From Bradysia coprophila (lineage: Eukaryota; Arthropoda; Insecta; Diptera; Sciaridae): a stretch of DNA of 64,000 bases. The translations under genes and the position numbers were made by a program. This document shows, piece after piece, positions 1 through 13,989 of the stretch. The stretch lies in assembly GCF_014529535.1 (NCBI RefSeq), contig NW_023503313.1, positions 496,001 to 560,000 on the forward strand. The letters are read 5' to 3'. The notes beneath the pieces were generated by a model. It did no database searches and was not told the origin of the DNA. It was given only the letters and a program-made list of their open reading frames with translations. How positions within the stretch are numbered: position 1 is the first letter of the stretch; every line of letters begins with the position of its first letter.

Positions 1-3000
1 TTGCACTTTGGTGTGTTGCACAAGAAAATGTGCAATTGAAATTAATAGACACCACCTCACAATAATGCATCGGAAAAGGTCGAGTCGGTGTATGACTCTT
101 GTGTGGCCCCGTCGAAGCTCTTCGCTTAAGCACACTATAGCTCCCCAGCAAAACTGTGTGTAAAAATGCATTGAACGGTGATAATCTATGTCAATACATT
201 TTTATATATGGCATGTTCTTTTGTTACATTTTCGTGCATGGTGTTTTTTCAATACAAAACAAAGATATTGCAAACATTGGAAATGATTTGAAAACTGTTT
301 CTTAATGATAAATGAGGATGAATCTTCATATTAAGACAAAAAAATCTAAATTTTTATGCAAAATCTGCCAAGTACAACAAAATCAATCGTCGTTCCGAAC
401 GTTTCTAAAGTGAGAAAAATTGTATGCAGTCATCGACGGCAAAGGTGTTTTCTTATAGTTTCATAATTAAATTTGAACCATTACTTAATTTAAAAATAAG
501 AAGAAGGGCAAAACTTCATTTTAATCACAGATTAAGTTAAGTTTGATTGAAAAATTAATATAAAATAATTAAAAATATCACCGTTCCGAACGTTTCCTTA
601 GTAAAAAAATCCAAAACATCATACCGATAGGCAAACATTTTTCGAACAAACCGCTACTAAAGTGCATTAAATTGGTATACAAATAGCGCTTTGCGCGCTA
701 TTTTACATTGAAAACAAAAGATTAATGACGCCAAATACCGGTAGCAACCAAAAATCCGCTACAAATTTCTGTAAAATACCGGTAAATGTATATTTTTAAC
801 ACTAGTACGACAGTCCCTGTGTGTTAGTACAAATTGTGAATTCTCACTGAGCGTGGAAACTGCCATATATTATGAATATTGGTTAAAGTGCATGGTGCAA
901 TGTGCATTGTGCATATCTATCGATTTGATTACGATTAGCTCATAGCTCATAGAAAATATTCTAAAAATTGTTTTGAAAAACAGGTATGTTATAAACATAC
1001 ATATCAACATGTTGCATCAATAATTATTCCATGGTATGCAATCGCAATCGCTTTTTATCAGCCATAACACTTTTAACTTATATACGAATTCATACGAGCA
1101 TTTATTGTCATAATACGTAACTGATTACATCATGAGTGAAAGTTAAAAAATACCAACAGTTTTGTATGAAATGATTTTTATAGATTTTTAACCATCTCAA
1201 ATTAATAAGAAATGAGACGTTTGACAATGTGACAATGATATTGTTTCGTCTTATGTTTCTTCTTCTGGTTTTTCTGTTTTACTCGTCGTCTTCTTTGCCA
1301 CCCATCTCGACTAGGATGTTTGTATGGAATATTCTTCATCATTGATTGAGTAATCGCTTGGCGTCTTTTTTGTGTGTTTTGTTTATTCATATAGCGATGT
1401 ATCACATTTGAATAAAGACTTATTTATTCCAATTTCGTGGTGGGGGTAGGCTTGCGATTGCAATTATTGCACATTTATTTTGTGTCAGAAAAACCACAAA
1501 AATATTGTTTACGACAATAATACCACTCTTGTGTTTACATCTATATCCAACAGATATACATATATGACGGAGTGGTGGTACGTGTAGGTGCGATCTTACG
1601 ATATTAGCAGATCACGTATTATATGTTTGAAAGTAGGTCATACCATGGATGTGCCAGTGGACATTTACCGTGATTTACTAAATTTTAATGTAGTATAACC
1701 GAGGTATTAAGCGCCAACGAAAAATATGATCGATTAGCACCAATGAAAATTGACACACAATTGGGTCACTGTGAATGGTGCATTTGGTGTGTTGCACTTC
1801 CTCTACTCAACATCATCGCAGTGTATATATATATACCGATAATAACATTGTGCGATTGCAGATTTGTTTTTCTGTTTGCATTGAATTTAACACGATTTAG
1901 TTGGATTTAAAAAAAAAGTGACACGACAATCATATCGGACAAACTAACATGTAAATTGGGACATCATAAAAATGTTTCGTCATTTACACATGTTTTGTAA
2001 CTGATATATTGATTTTAGCCTTATGAGAAGGTATATTAATAGAAATTGTTGAGAAAAATTGGTCTATTGCATAAGTTTTGACAAAATTGTTTTTTTTTTG
2101 TCGTAAAACTGTTGGAAGTGTTACACTGACTGTTAAGATCTATTGTTCTGAATCTGAGTCTGAATGGATCGTTCTCTACAAAAAGAACGTTTTGAAACCC
2201 CATTTGAATAGCAGTCTTATGTGCATTATACTCAAGTGTCCAGGGGGTTACTATACTTGGTGCCAGAGGATCATAATTTTACTCCGTATAAAAAATATTT
2301 GAGAGTCCTAGACGGTCAGGCTACTCAAATAATGATGTTAAAAACAGTATGAAGGTTCAATTTTACGTCAAAAGGGCGTAGCAATTAACCACTACACTAC
2401 AATATTCTGATACTAAGACGCGAGTCTTTTCTGACAATTATTCATATTAGTTGCATCGGTAAATATTTTTTATACAGACTAATATAGACCTATGTCTGTC
2501 TGTGATGTTTAAATTCCGCATATAAATTGACAATGCTTGTGGTGAATATAAATTTGATCGAAAATAATTTACGACCAGAAATGGAGTGACACTCATCTCT
2601 ACACACCATATTTCATGTCGCCATAAGTTTTTTCTTTCTTTTATCGTGATTTATAGAACTGACAACGACGCATGATGGATTTCGATGGAATTTGTCAGTC
2701 AACAGTATTACACAGTCAGAAACAAAAGCTTAAATGCCTGATTCGAATTCAATATGTTTCTTCCTTAACCTGTTTACATACGGCAACCATATGACCAGTA
2801 TTATTATTACTTTCATCGATCAAAGTATTTTGATTTCAAATCTTGTACTTCAATTTTTTTTAACATGCATTTTACTATATAAAGGACCATACTACAGAGC
2901 TTTGTCATTTTTTTGTCGTCGTTATCGATAACAGATGCAATTTTTAATTTAATTTATTTTTTAATTTGTGCCTTGGTCTTTTAAAAAATTTAATCTTCCG

Positions 3001-6000
3001 ATATAGTCAACTATGATTCATTCAAATTAGTGATTTTTGATAATAAAATAGGTCCAGATTGTTTTGTCTTGTCAATCCATAAAACTAAATGCATATTATA
3101 ATGCATATCATTGAATCTGTTAATTTTTTTTGTTCTAATTAAATTATTCGGTACAAAATCCACTACCTCGTTCGGTTCAACACATTTTTCACTCTATAAG
3201 ACGATATTACCAGCACATCACGATATAATCTGTTACCTGTTCTGTTAACATCGTCTTGTGTTTGTTACAAACAATTTTTACTTCGCTAATTCTTGCACAC
3301 TGTGAATTCTGTACACTGTGCAGCTTTCATCACTTATTTTTGTCATTGTCTCAGTCGAAGAAGATGACTAGCTCGTTTCTAAAAGGTCAAGATAGATATT
3401 TAGTAAAATTTCGTACAGCTTAAAATTGCAATAGTTGTGTCACTCAAATTACTACGAATATAATATCATTGCAGCTATCATACAATTAATAACATTGAAA
3501 TGATAAATGTGTTTGCAATTTAAATATGTAATTTGTACTTAACTCAATCAAGTGAAAAGCTCTAGCAAAAAATAGACAAACTAACAAACAACAGGACAGA
3601 TAGGGTGGAAAATAATAATTTGAGTAGATGGCAACACTGAGCACACATATTGAATGGAATAAACATTTATCACCAATTACCGATTTCCTTCGATCGTAAC
3701 GACTGAAACGCGTTGCGTGCACAACGTGACGGGTTGTTTGGTTGAATTACCATTGATCTTGTTTTTCTTTCTGATGAAAAATCTTTTGCAAAAGAAATGA
3801 AAAAAGTTATATCAATTTAGCCATGATAAGTATTTGTTTTTAGAGTTCATGGTACACCCTATAAATTGTCATCAATAGAAAATGTCGCTAAGATACGTTC
3901 GCGTTATTGGCTTTTTCACATTTTTTTTATAATGAAATTGTCATGATAAATTATTGTCGCAGAAAAAACTGAAATGACCTTAACGATGTTCCTGATCTCG
4001 ATTCTAAAGTGACTACTTCAGCGTTGCGAGAAATATTTTCGATTGAACATTTTTACTGCGTCACTATTACCCTGTATAAAGGGTATTCTTCGTAATAAAC
4101 GCTTTGATATGTTACATCTCGTTACTTTTCATCTTTTCAAGAGATACCATGGGACAGTCCCGACTCGAACAACAAGTCGCCTTAGATAATCAATGAATTA
4201 TTTATTAAATAATAATCATAAAATACCGCGATTAAGTTGTTGAAGCATCCGTAATGATACCTTAATTCATTGCTATAGTAAATTCTCTATAGTTACTGAT
4301 GGTCTAGACAAGGCTCTAATTAGTTTTGAGTTTCGTTTGAAATTAATTTTGTAGCGAATATGTGGTAGTATAACTAAGTACTATTAAAAAGGCCAAGGGT
4401 ATATGCAATCTATTACATCATTGGTTCAAATTATCGCCTAGAATCTGATGCAACATCGATTATCTCATTTGTTTTACATGTTTTTTTCGACGCATGTAGT
4501 CGAAACCCGTTTTCATATTCTTCTTCAATATGTAAAATGCATTACATAACTCGGGATAAAAATGAAAGGTCTCGTTTTCCTGTGGTTATTGACCACGGCG
4601 TCGCCTCGGATCAACAAAACTCACACGGCAGTCTCTACTTTTCATCTTTTTATTCCTAGTCATGTAAAATACTATTAACATACATTTTGCCGGATATATT
4701 TGTTTTTTATTTTTGTCGATAACAGATGGCCGGTTAAAATATCTGGGGAAACATGTTTTGCGATAGAGACATCAGTATTAAATTATATCATTATTAAAAT
4801 ATCCTCAAAAATATCCAAAAATTTAAATTTCGTAAAATGGCCCTTTCCGAGTTTTTGGAATCACGGCAGAGTCAATTAACTTCATGTTGCGTGTGGCGGC
4901 TCCACTAAATTGAATTAATCGAATTCTTTATGTAACGCCAATGATTCAGTAGTGTGGACACATGAGTGTGAAGTGTCAAATGTATTCCCGGAAATGAGAC
5001 AGTATAAGAGAACGATTGTCATACAACAGATGATCAAAGTGATTTTATCAATATCGAATCTTGGCGAATGTGCCATCATCTTGAGTGTTTAATATTTTAA
5101 TTTAACGTAATCAATTAACGTAATTAAATTCTACTGCGTGTCTAAGCGATTTTGTTCGATTTGCGATTTTCTAACGCTTGACTACGACAATGAAGAGGCT
5201 GAGTTCCTCGTAAATTACGTTATTTCCGTGTGAAAATCGGTTACTCAAATTAAGCGACTGCACGATAACAATACGACCGTTTCAAAGGATTTTTTATCGG
5301 ATTATGTCAATTAATTTGACGCTCATCGTTTACCACAAGAAAATAAACAGACTTTATATTGGGAAAAGTTTCTTTTTCTTAACGGAGACCGTGCTGTCAA
5401 ACATCTGGAACCCGTCATATCATCAAATCAAATCCTATATATTTGGGACAGGTCGTCACAATTCCAACAACTTCACGTTGATGTGTTTGAAATTCTACGT
5501 TTTCTTTTAAAAGCTTCCTTTGCAACTTTGAAAGCTTAAGTATGAATAAAATAGACAGACGATGATAAGAACATTCCAATTTTTGAAAAAATTAAAATTG
5601 AACCTGAGATATAATTCACATTAAATCGTTTTTAACGTTTACCACTTAAATTGTGTTATTAGTCACATTTCTCCATAATTTACTTTATCAACTTTATCAT
5701 TAGTATACAACAATACAATACAAGTAGCTCGACTATTTTTTTTTTTTTGGTATTGAAACTGCCCACGGCTAATAGACTAATCACCGGTTAAACCAGACCG
5801 GTATATTAGAAACAAAACGCGTGAAATAAATATAATTCTCCAAAAATATTAAATTTACGTTCGTAAGAAAGGTCAAATTTAACTAAAACTAAAAAAATGA
5901 AGCAAATTTGACTGTGTTGTTGATTGTTGTTTTCGGAGACCTGTGAAAGAACTCAACTGTGTCGAATCGGTTTTGATGCGGAAACACATTAAACTTTTTT

Positions 6001-9000
6001 TTTGCCCATAAACGTATCCACAATATAGCAACATGATTATAATTTCGTACCAAATTTGTTTCTATCATTACATTCTATCAGCGATTTAGTTCATCATCCG
6101 CTCTCTGTTCTTTAAATTCAAGAGTATCTTGAAACGGATTTTTCAGACTGATGGGTATGTTAATGATATAGATTTTGGTTTGTTAACTCTTAAGAGTATG
6201 TAAAGTATATAGTTCAAAAGGGTCAATGTGATTAACTGGTATTGAATTGATGTTAATAGAATAAACGATGTCTAGCTACACCATTTGTGACACAAACAGA
6301 AATTAACTGAGGTTTGGGACATAAAATACATTTATTTAGGTTACTGGGCTAGTCATTTGCTCTCCACAACGACGATGATAACTAACAACCAGTTTCGGTT
6401 AGTGTTCTCCGATTTATATCAAAACGCTGGGTTCGTAGCAGGATGATCAAATTAGTGAATCTATGAGAATTCCAGTGACATGACCCGGGGTTTAGAATAA
6501 ACAACGGTCATCAACGACTTGTTTTACTATTAAATTCATTTATTTACTTGAACCTTGTTCAGTTTAGAAGCCATAATATGTCCAAAAAACGATATTCTGA
6601 TTGAGATAAAGTAATGATTGAATGGTTCAGTAACAGGGATGGGCGGATTCTAGCCGTAGTATCTTACAAACATTAATTTAAAGAAAAAAATTATTGTTAA
6701 TTTGATCAGAGGTGTACAGGAGGTAGGCAGATATTCGAAAATATTGACTAAACTTCCGGATTATGTTTATGTTTCGTTTCCTTCAATTCATTCATCAAAT
6801 TATGAACAACGATACTGACAACAACTAAATAAGCGAGAGATGAATGACTTCAAAATAATGAAGAATAAAGCATATACAACTAGGAAATTGTTGGAAAAGG
6901 ACCAATCAGAAACATATAATGTCACAACGGTTGTGTGAGTGAGTTACCCTTTTTTTCTGAAAACATTTAGCTTTCAGTTTCGAGTTGAAATCAAATTACC
7001 AGTGCTCTAAAACAGAGCTTGAACGGATCTGCACGGTTAAATTTGATTTGTTCTGATTAGAATTGAAACGAATTGAATTTCGTAACACAATGTTTCTTTT
7101 GCATAATGGAATGCTAGACCGGATAGTAGGTAGAAATGTTTTTATTTAGCGGAATGTAATTCAAACCTATCCTATTGGCTTCACCAAATTAAACACCCTA
7201 ACTTTAGAATAATGTTCAATTCACAGATAACCTCTAAGCTTTTGGAAAAGCTATTCTGGTTTATCTCCTTTGTTCGATAATTTAATACTCGAAATCGAGA
7301 GCAGATAAGGTCATAGTAAATTAAGAGTAGAATTTCATGTTCTTGTATATGTATGCATGGCATATGACTACGTGTTCCATTCTATGGAATGTATCCAATT
7401 AAAATTCAACCATTGGTACTGCTCACGAAAGAAACACTTTTACTTCTCTAAATATACATTAGAGCAGCAATATACGTACATATAACGGATTCCTTCTGCG
7501 AGACCGTTGGTCTATTTGCTGAGCATATAATATGCATATACATTGACAATGTGTGCTAAACGAACTCCGAAAATGATGCTACGAATGTGAATTACATCTA
7601 TTATAACGAGCATATTTTTGACAAAAAAAAATGTATTCAAAAACATTAGAGACGGTGTAAAGCGGCAACTACCTGCCTCTCCTCAATAGCAGTCTAATGT
7701 TCGTTATTAAAATATAATTTAAAGAAATACAAGAAATATACAAATTAGAAAAGTGAAAGCAATTTAATGTACTTATTTGAACGAATCGGTTTTGTAAAAA
7801 CAAGAGTGATACACGACCAGTTAATGTGGAGTAAACATAATACGTATATTGGAGAAGAGGAAACGGAATAGAAACGGTGAACGGTAACGTGGTGTGTGTA
7901 TATTACATTTCAATTGCTGTTTTTTCGAATTTGGCGCTCTTTTGTCTCATGTTCAAAGTTCAAGACTCTAAAAACAAAATTATCACTTTTGCCGAAGCGA
8001 AGCCAAGATATTTTTGAAAACTCATATCAATGAAATCTGTCTAAAAAGCGAAAACCTCCTTGTGATTATATTACCAAAATATTATCGTGTGGGCTCTGAA
8101 CAAAATCGAGAAGAAAAAAAACGAAAATTCTTAATTTAGCATTAGTTCGGTTGATAGTGATGTTGTATATGGAAGAAGCATTCGAGAAGTTTAAAAAACA
8201 AATTCAATAAAAAACCAATTTTCGTTGTATAACACAAAATATATTAGCCTCTTTAGTAGTAGTAGACCGAGATGGATGGCTTTTTATTTGATTTGTAAAC
8301 AAAAGCGATTTTACAAAGCTTTTACTTGCAGTATGTTTGATTTAAATTCGAAATTATATTGTTGGATGAACGAAAGAGAATGAATTTGAGAAAAAAATGC
8401 GGCCATTGGAAATTTCGGATGATGTCACATGATTTTTTTTTCTCGGTTAAATAAATAAAATATTTTAATCAAACAAAACAAGAACAGTCGGGTGGCAATC
8501 CAATATCTCTACACATAACAGACAATTGCCTTCAGGGAAAAAATCGGTTCAATACAATCAGTTTCATTGGAATGCTAATTGAACTAAGTGTTATCTCGTA
8601 GTCTTAGGTCAATCGAAAAAAAAAAAATCATCAAACAAATTAAGTGTAAAAATTCTACGTAATGAAAACTTACTTAGCTGGTGTGTTACCCTCATCCGTC
8701 CAACTAAACATTCGTTTCAGTTTCTTTTTATCAGCCACTGGAGCTATCATTGTGATGAATGTATTGTGCAAGGAAAACTGGTTTTGTCACTTAAATGTAT
8801 ATTTACTTATAATTTTCACTTCATTCACATTCAAACGAAAAGATGAAGAAAAAAAAACACTTTGCGCTGCCTTAGTAAAACTGTGATTTGAAATACACAG
8901 CACTGATAAAATGTATTACGTATTTATTACGTCCACTAATTCCCATTTACTATTTAATAAAATAATTATTTAGAAATATATAAAATTGAAGAAAAACTTA

Positions 9001-11943
9001 ACTTGTAAGAAGTCTAAAGTACAAAAATATTGTGTGTTATTTCACGGTTTTAACAATTTGTATGACCGAGAAGAAGAAGAAAAAACGACTCACTCTTTTC
9101 ACAATTTTTTAATTGTTTTAAGTACAAAACGATTAAAATATCTGCGTCATATAATTGTTATTAATTTTTAATTTACATTTAATGACCAACGACCCGATTG
9201 ATCGATATATTACAAATATTATTTTCGTTTTGTTTGTTCACGTTAAAATTTCAATCTAGAGGACACCAGCAACAAAAAAACCCAACAAAAATTCCGCGAC
9301 ACATTAAAATGATAGTACGTCTTGTTACAAACAAAGATGAGAGACTACTTTTTCAGTTTGTACCGAGATAAAATGTCCATACGATACCTATTCAAACACG
9401 TTTACCTGGCTTTAAAAAAAATGTTTGTATTTGAGATGATGATGATGATGATGTTGTTGATGATGGAATCTAAACTTTTATGAACATGAAAATATATAAA
9501 AATCACGCGACAATATTTCTATATGGTTTGATTTCGACTGATTTTTCTATCAATGTTTACCTCCACATAAAATGTAATTAAGTATAATTGGTGTTTCTAT
9601 ATGTTCTCCATTGGCATGTTTGATTGAACAAAATGGTAATCTTTTTTTGTTGTTCTGAACAAAAATATTTATTAGCACGGCTCGGTATATGCGATTTTTG
9701 CATCGACTATAAGTTTTTAATATCGAAAATGAAAAGAGATTTTTACTAGTAGATAGACAACAGGTGTAAGTGATACTTTGTGATACAGTTAATACTTTGG
9801 GTTCAAGGCGAGCAATACCACAACTTTTGTAATATACTAATTAACGCTTGTATCGGCGAGGTCAGCCTTAACTCATTATCTTTGTAAATTAAGCACAAAT
9901 ATGTACACTTTAGTATGTAAATAAAGTTTTTATTTTATTCTGTGATTTGTTCACGCTAAAAACATATAAACGAAAACTCTTATTCAAATACAATAAACTC
10001 TCCATCAAAAATTAATAAAGGTGGAACTGTAACTATATTTTATTTCGATGCGACGTTATAATAATTAGGAAATTTCCGTCACGGAAAGATTTCACGTCCA
10101 AGATATTTTTCGGCCGAAAATTCATATCATCGCATCTCAAATTCTATATCAACATCTAATAGTGGTCACAATTGCTATGAAACCGTACAGACATTCGTAA
10201 TCGAAAGTTAGCATCGCGTCGAGGATATTTTTTTTTTGTAGGTTGAGATTGGGATATAAGTGAAATATTTATGAGGGTTAAAGTTCAAAAGCTCTTCCGA
10301 TTCATGTCAACTGCAATGACGACAATAAATTATACGTGACAACACTCATTGTTTCTGGCGGTTTTACGTAAACGACTAATAATGATGTCTGCGATAACTA
10401 GGCCCTTCCTTATGGGTGGATCGGGTCACTTGGCTGACGAATTTCTCAATAAATTTAGAAATTTGTAAAAATGATTCATTTTAATCTCACTTTTATTAGA
10501 ATTTTGCAAATGAGCTATAAATTGTATATTTAACGGAAATATCTTGTATTTTCATTCAAAATAAGAAAACGCTGAACACCTCAGAGCACTTGCGATGGTT
10601 GCATCATTGCTCTATCTTTAAACATCGAAAATAACAAAAGAATCGTTCTGATTTTGAATAATATAAATAAATTATGACATAAAGGTGCATGTGTGTGATG
10701 CTTAAATGTTTGACTCTATGCTTACGTACATTTATAAACTGAAGAAGACAACACACACCTTCAGCGGACTTTTCGCCTAACTGACTGAATAACATTACAA
10801 AGGAACAATTACATGAAAACAAAAAGAGAGTTAAAGAGATTGCGTATTTCTTTATGTCATGCGAATAGAAATTGAAACTCGTACTCGTTTAAATGACGGC
10901 CCTCGCTTCGCTCTAACCGTTATCATACTCGAAAACATTTTTCAATTTTTTTTATATACTTTCAAAAATCAAAAATTTCAGAAGTCTTTTAGAAATAGCT
11001 CTCACACACTAACAACAGGAATTTCCTCGTCTAATATTTTTTTTTAAATCTTTACCAGAGAAAAATTTCAGTAGCCACATGGTTATACCCATATTCATAT
11101 TCACATCTAGCCTCGGATATTTAATTCTTTATCAAAAAAAAAAAAATATAGAAAAGAAGTGGGAAATTCGTTAGGGTTTTTTCAAATTATCATAGTACAG
11201 ATGAGCAAATAGCTCATCTGCTATCAACAACGATTATTGTTGAAACAAGCTTTGACCTTTGAAGTGTTCTAGAAAAATGTATGTTTGAACAAATGAAGTA
11301 AAGGACGTCATAAAACAAAGGTAAAAATAGATTAAATAAATAATGTGACGATACAGTTTTTGCCCAGTTTTCTTAATTTATGGTAAAATATACTCATCCC
11401 ACTTTGTACTTGACACGGTAAAACGACACTGAAGTGAAAAAAATAAATGAATTATTTCAAGATATCAAATTTAGTAAGAGAAAATGTATTGAAAATGCTG
11501 ACACGACGTTTGTCTACGATTAAAATCTATTTTTATGCTAGTGATGCGAAAATTTTTTTATCTACTATGAAGCGTTGTGAAAATGGCGTTTTCTACACTC
11601 TAAAATGGCGGGTTCGGGGTTCACCCATATTGAGTGAGAAAATGGTCATTTTATCACCTAAAATGACTGAATACCAAAACACGTCATCATTCTTCAAAGT
11701 GGATTCTCGGAAAACGCAAGCATGAAAAACGTTGAGTTCACCTCGGGGAGAAAAAGGAAATTCCACCTTAGCGAATTGGTGAAATTTCCTATTTTCTCCC
11801 CTTGGTTAACAAAAAACTGTTGACAATCAAAATATTGCGATGATAGATTTCGCAACAAACATTACACAAATGTAGCAACAGGTTTAGTCGATTTTTTTTT
11901 CTTGATTTGAATCAAAGATTTTCATGTCTAGAAACTTAAGCAA
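1..11943. other. Long non-coding AT-rich stretch
   Basis: I find no exon with recognisable protein similarity in this interval; the longest open frames are under 95 codons and look random. It holds A/T homopolymers, a short (GAT)n microsatellite near 9435-9453 and repeats of the motif TTGGTGTGTTGCAC close to positions 8 and 1787. It could be intergenic, or intron or UTR of a gene extending off the left edge. A TATCGATA (DRE-like) octamer occurs at 2923-2930, but no gene start is visible beside it. Confidence 0.6.
9435..9453. repeat. (GAT)n microsatellite
   Basis: About six uninterrupted GAT units, followed by degenerate GTT/GAT units to about 9465. It lies in non-coding DNA. Confidence 0.8.
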
Positions 11944-13102
11944 TAGGGTGGGTTGTATTTTCATTTTGTTTTTATTTTAAAAGACCTGGCCCCAGGCTGT
12001 ACTCAGAATTGACCAAGGAATCCGAAAAAGCAAAAAAAAAATTTAAAAATTCATTTTTCCCTTGCCTCTAGGCTGATTTTTGATTTTTGGGGTAGTAGCA
12101 TGAAATTGCTCACAATGTTGACAGATATCTCGGGCAGTTGGGAACAGAAGACATTGCTGCTAACTGTAGTGAATAGCTGAGGAGTCCAGCTATGAAATAC
12201 CATAAGAACGTTGTTGTTCTTCGCCTTCACTCGGGCAGGGTAACTCTGTCAGTGTTCCCAACTAAGACTTTTCAACCAAAAATTTCAACTGTATTTGCAA
12301 ACAAAATCGGCAAATGACGACATAATGCATCGTGTGAGGTATGTCTGAACAGGTAATCTCATAGAGAATCCATTGCAGAGAAATTTTATGATTACAAGTT
12401 GAAAAAACTCATAGGAGCTTTGTTTTTGAAGCCAAAAGTTGGGAATTTTTTGTTAGAATGAAAAAGTTAAATGAACAAAAATCGACGAATTTACGTTTAT
12501 TTGCTCAGAAAATTGTTATTTAGGGTGAATAGGTATAAAACTATCAATTTCACCAGATTAGAACCTTTTTTGTTCATTTAACTTTTTCATTCTAACAAAA
12601 AATTGCCAACTTTGGGCTTCAAAAACAAAGCTCCTGTGAGTTTGTTCAACTTGTTTTCAAAAAACGTTTCTGCAATGGATTCTCTATGAATTTCCCTGAT
12701 CAGACATACCTCACACGATGTATTATGTCGTGATTTGCCGATTTTGTTTGCAAAAAAGTTGAAATTTTTGGTTGAAAAGTCTTAGTTGGGAACACTGACA
12801 GAGTTACCCTGCCCGAGTGAAGGCGAAGATCAACAACGTTCTTATGGTATTTCATAGGTGGACTCCTCAGCTATTCACTACAGTTAGCAGCAATGTCTTC
12901 TGTTCCCAACTGCCCGAGATATCTGTCAACATTGTGTGCAATTTCATGCTACTACCCCAAAAATCAAAAATCAGCCTAGAGGCAAGGGAAAAATGAATTT
13001 TTAAATTTTTTTTTGCTGTTTCGGATTCCTTGGTCAATTCTGAGTACAGCCTGGGGCCAGGCCTTTTAAAATAAAAACAAAATGAAAATACGACCCACCC
13101 TA
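11944..13102. mobile_element. Fold-back DNA element, TAGGGTGGGT family (copy 1)
   Basis: Two arms of roughly 550 bp are near-perfect reverse complements around a short centre at about 12510-12560. The outer ends read TAGGGTGGGTTGTATTTTCA and the reverse complement of TAGGGTGGGTCGTATTTTCA. The hexamer AAGCAA sits directly outside both ends (11938-11943 and 13103-13108), a likely target duplication with some decay. The open frames inside come from the arms and encode nothing I recognise. It is probably a non-autonomous cut-and-paste element; it shares its tip with the element at 20815-23035. Confidence 0.85.
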
Positions 13103-13351
13103 AAGCAAATCGCAATTCTGACAAGTCTTTAAGTGTATCAGATCGACTCCAAATATTTATTCCAGACTAAATACGAAGCATGCAACAATTTGGTAAATAT
13201 TTCCGTCTGCATCGACTCGCTTTCCATAACTACAACACTATTGACCGCATTTCCGGATTATATTCAAATGTTCAAGGCTCGCATTCAAATATGTTTACGT
13301 GTTACGGCATGTTTCATTTTCATTTACATTGCCTAATCACGTAAAGCATTG

Positions 13352-13463
13352 TACTTACGAGGTTCCAAGTTGTTATTTGACAAGTGGGGAATACAGCCCT
13401 CCCATTCGGGTCGGGCTGTAATACCCCACTTATCAAATACACAACTTGGAACCTCGGAAGTAA
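13352..13463. mobile_element. 110-bp hairpin element with TA ends
   Basis: Arms 13352-13400 and 13413-13463 are about 90% complementary, with a 12-bp loop. Ends read TA-CTTACGAGGTTCC and GGAACCTCGGAAG-TA, compatible with a TA target site as used by Tc1/mariner elements. It is a miniature inverted-repeat element by structure; the family is inferred from the TA ends only. Confidence 0.7.
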
Positions 13464-13959
13464 TATACTATTAATTATATTGATAATGTTAAGACTGCAG
13501 AAGCATATTACTGTTTGTAATACTTCCCTACAGTGAAGTAACTTTATTAAAAATACGAAAACAAAAGGTTCAATGATAAATCAATAGCAAAAGGCAGCGA
13601 CGCCAAATGTTGGCTACCTTACCTAAGATGCAATATCTAAGGAAAAAGCTAAGTTGATGTTAAATTCGCTTAATCGATTTCAATTCAATGACAAAAAGCT
13701 GCAGTAGACATTCAGAGTAGTTACAGTAAATAAACATTTACCCGAGTAACATTGTAAAATTATAGGCATGCGAAACGTTTAGTTGTTCAGCACAGTTGTG
13801 TAATCAATACCGATACAAACGAGCATGTAGTTTTGGTTACAGAGAAAAATTACAAGTCAAGTTTCCCGTACCTCAGTTTTTGTATGTGTAACAATTTTTA
13901 GAAGGCATTGCAATACAACAGTCGAAGGGATTTAGTTTATTGTAAAGGATCTCTTGGAA

Positions 13960-13967
13960 TATCGATA
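13960..13967. promoter_or_regulatory. DRE-like octamer upstream of CFAP58
   Basis: The palindrome TATCGATA, the core bound by DREF in flies, lies 22 bp before the CFAP58 start codon. No TATA box is visible near it, which fits a DRE-type promoter. Being so close to the ATG it would fall inside or at the edge of the 5' UTR, so the role is uncertain. Confidence 0.35.
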
Positions 13968-13989
13968 ACAAAACCAATTTATTAACACC

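Noticed and set aside
2330-2410. tRNA-like A box on the minus strand (TAGTGTAGTGGTTAATTGCTAC)
   Set aside because: The only B-box-like word nearby is on the opposite strand, so no tRNA fold is possible.
10604-11725. Open frames of 60-92 codons upstream of CFAP58
   Set aside because: No start context, domain, splice pattern or codon bias separates them from chance in AT-rich DNA.
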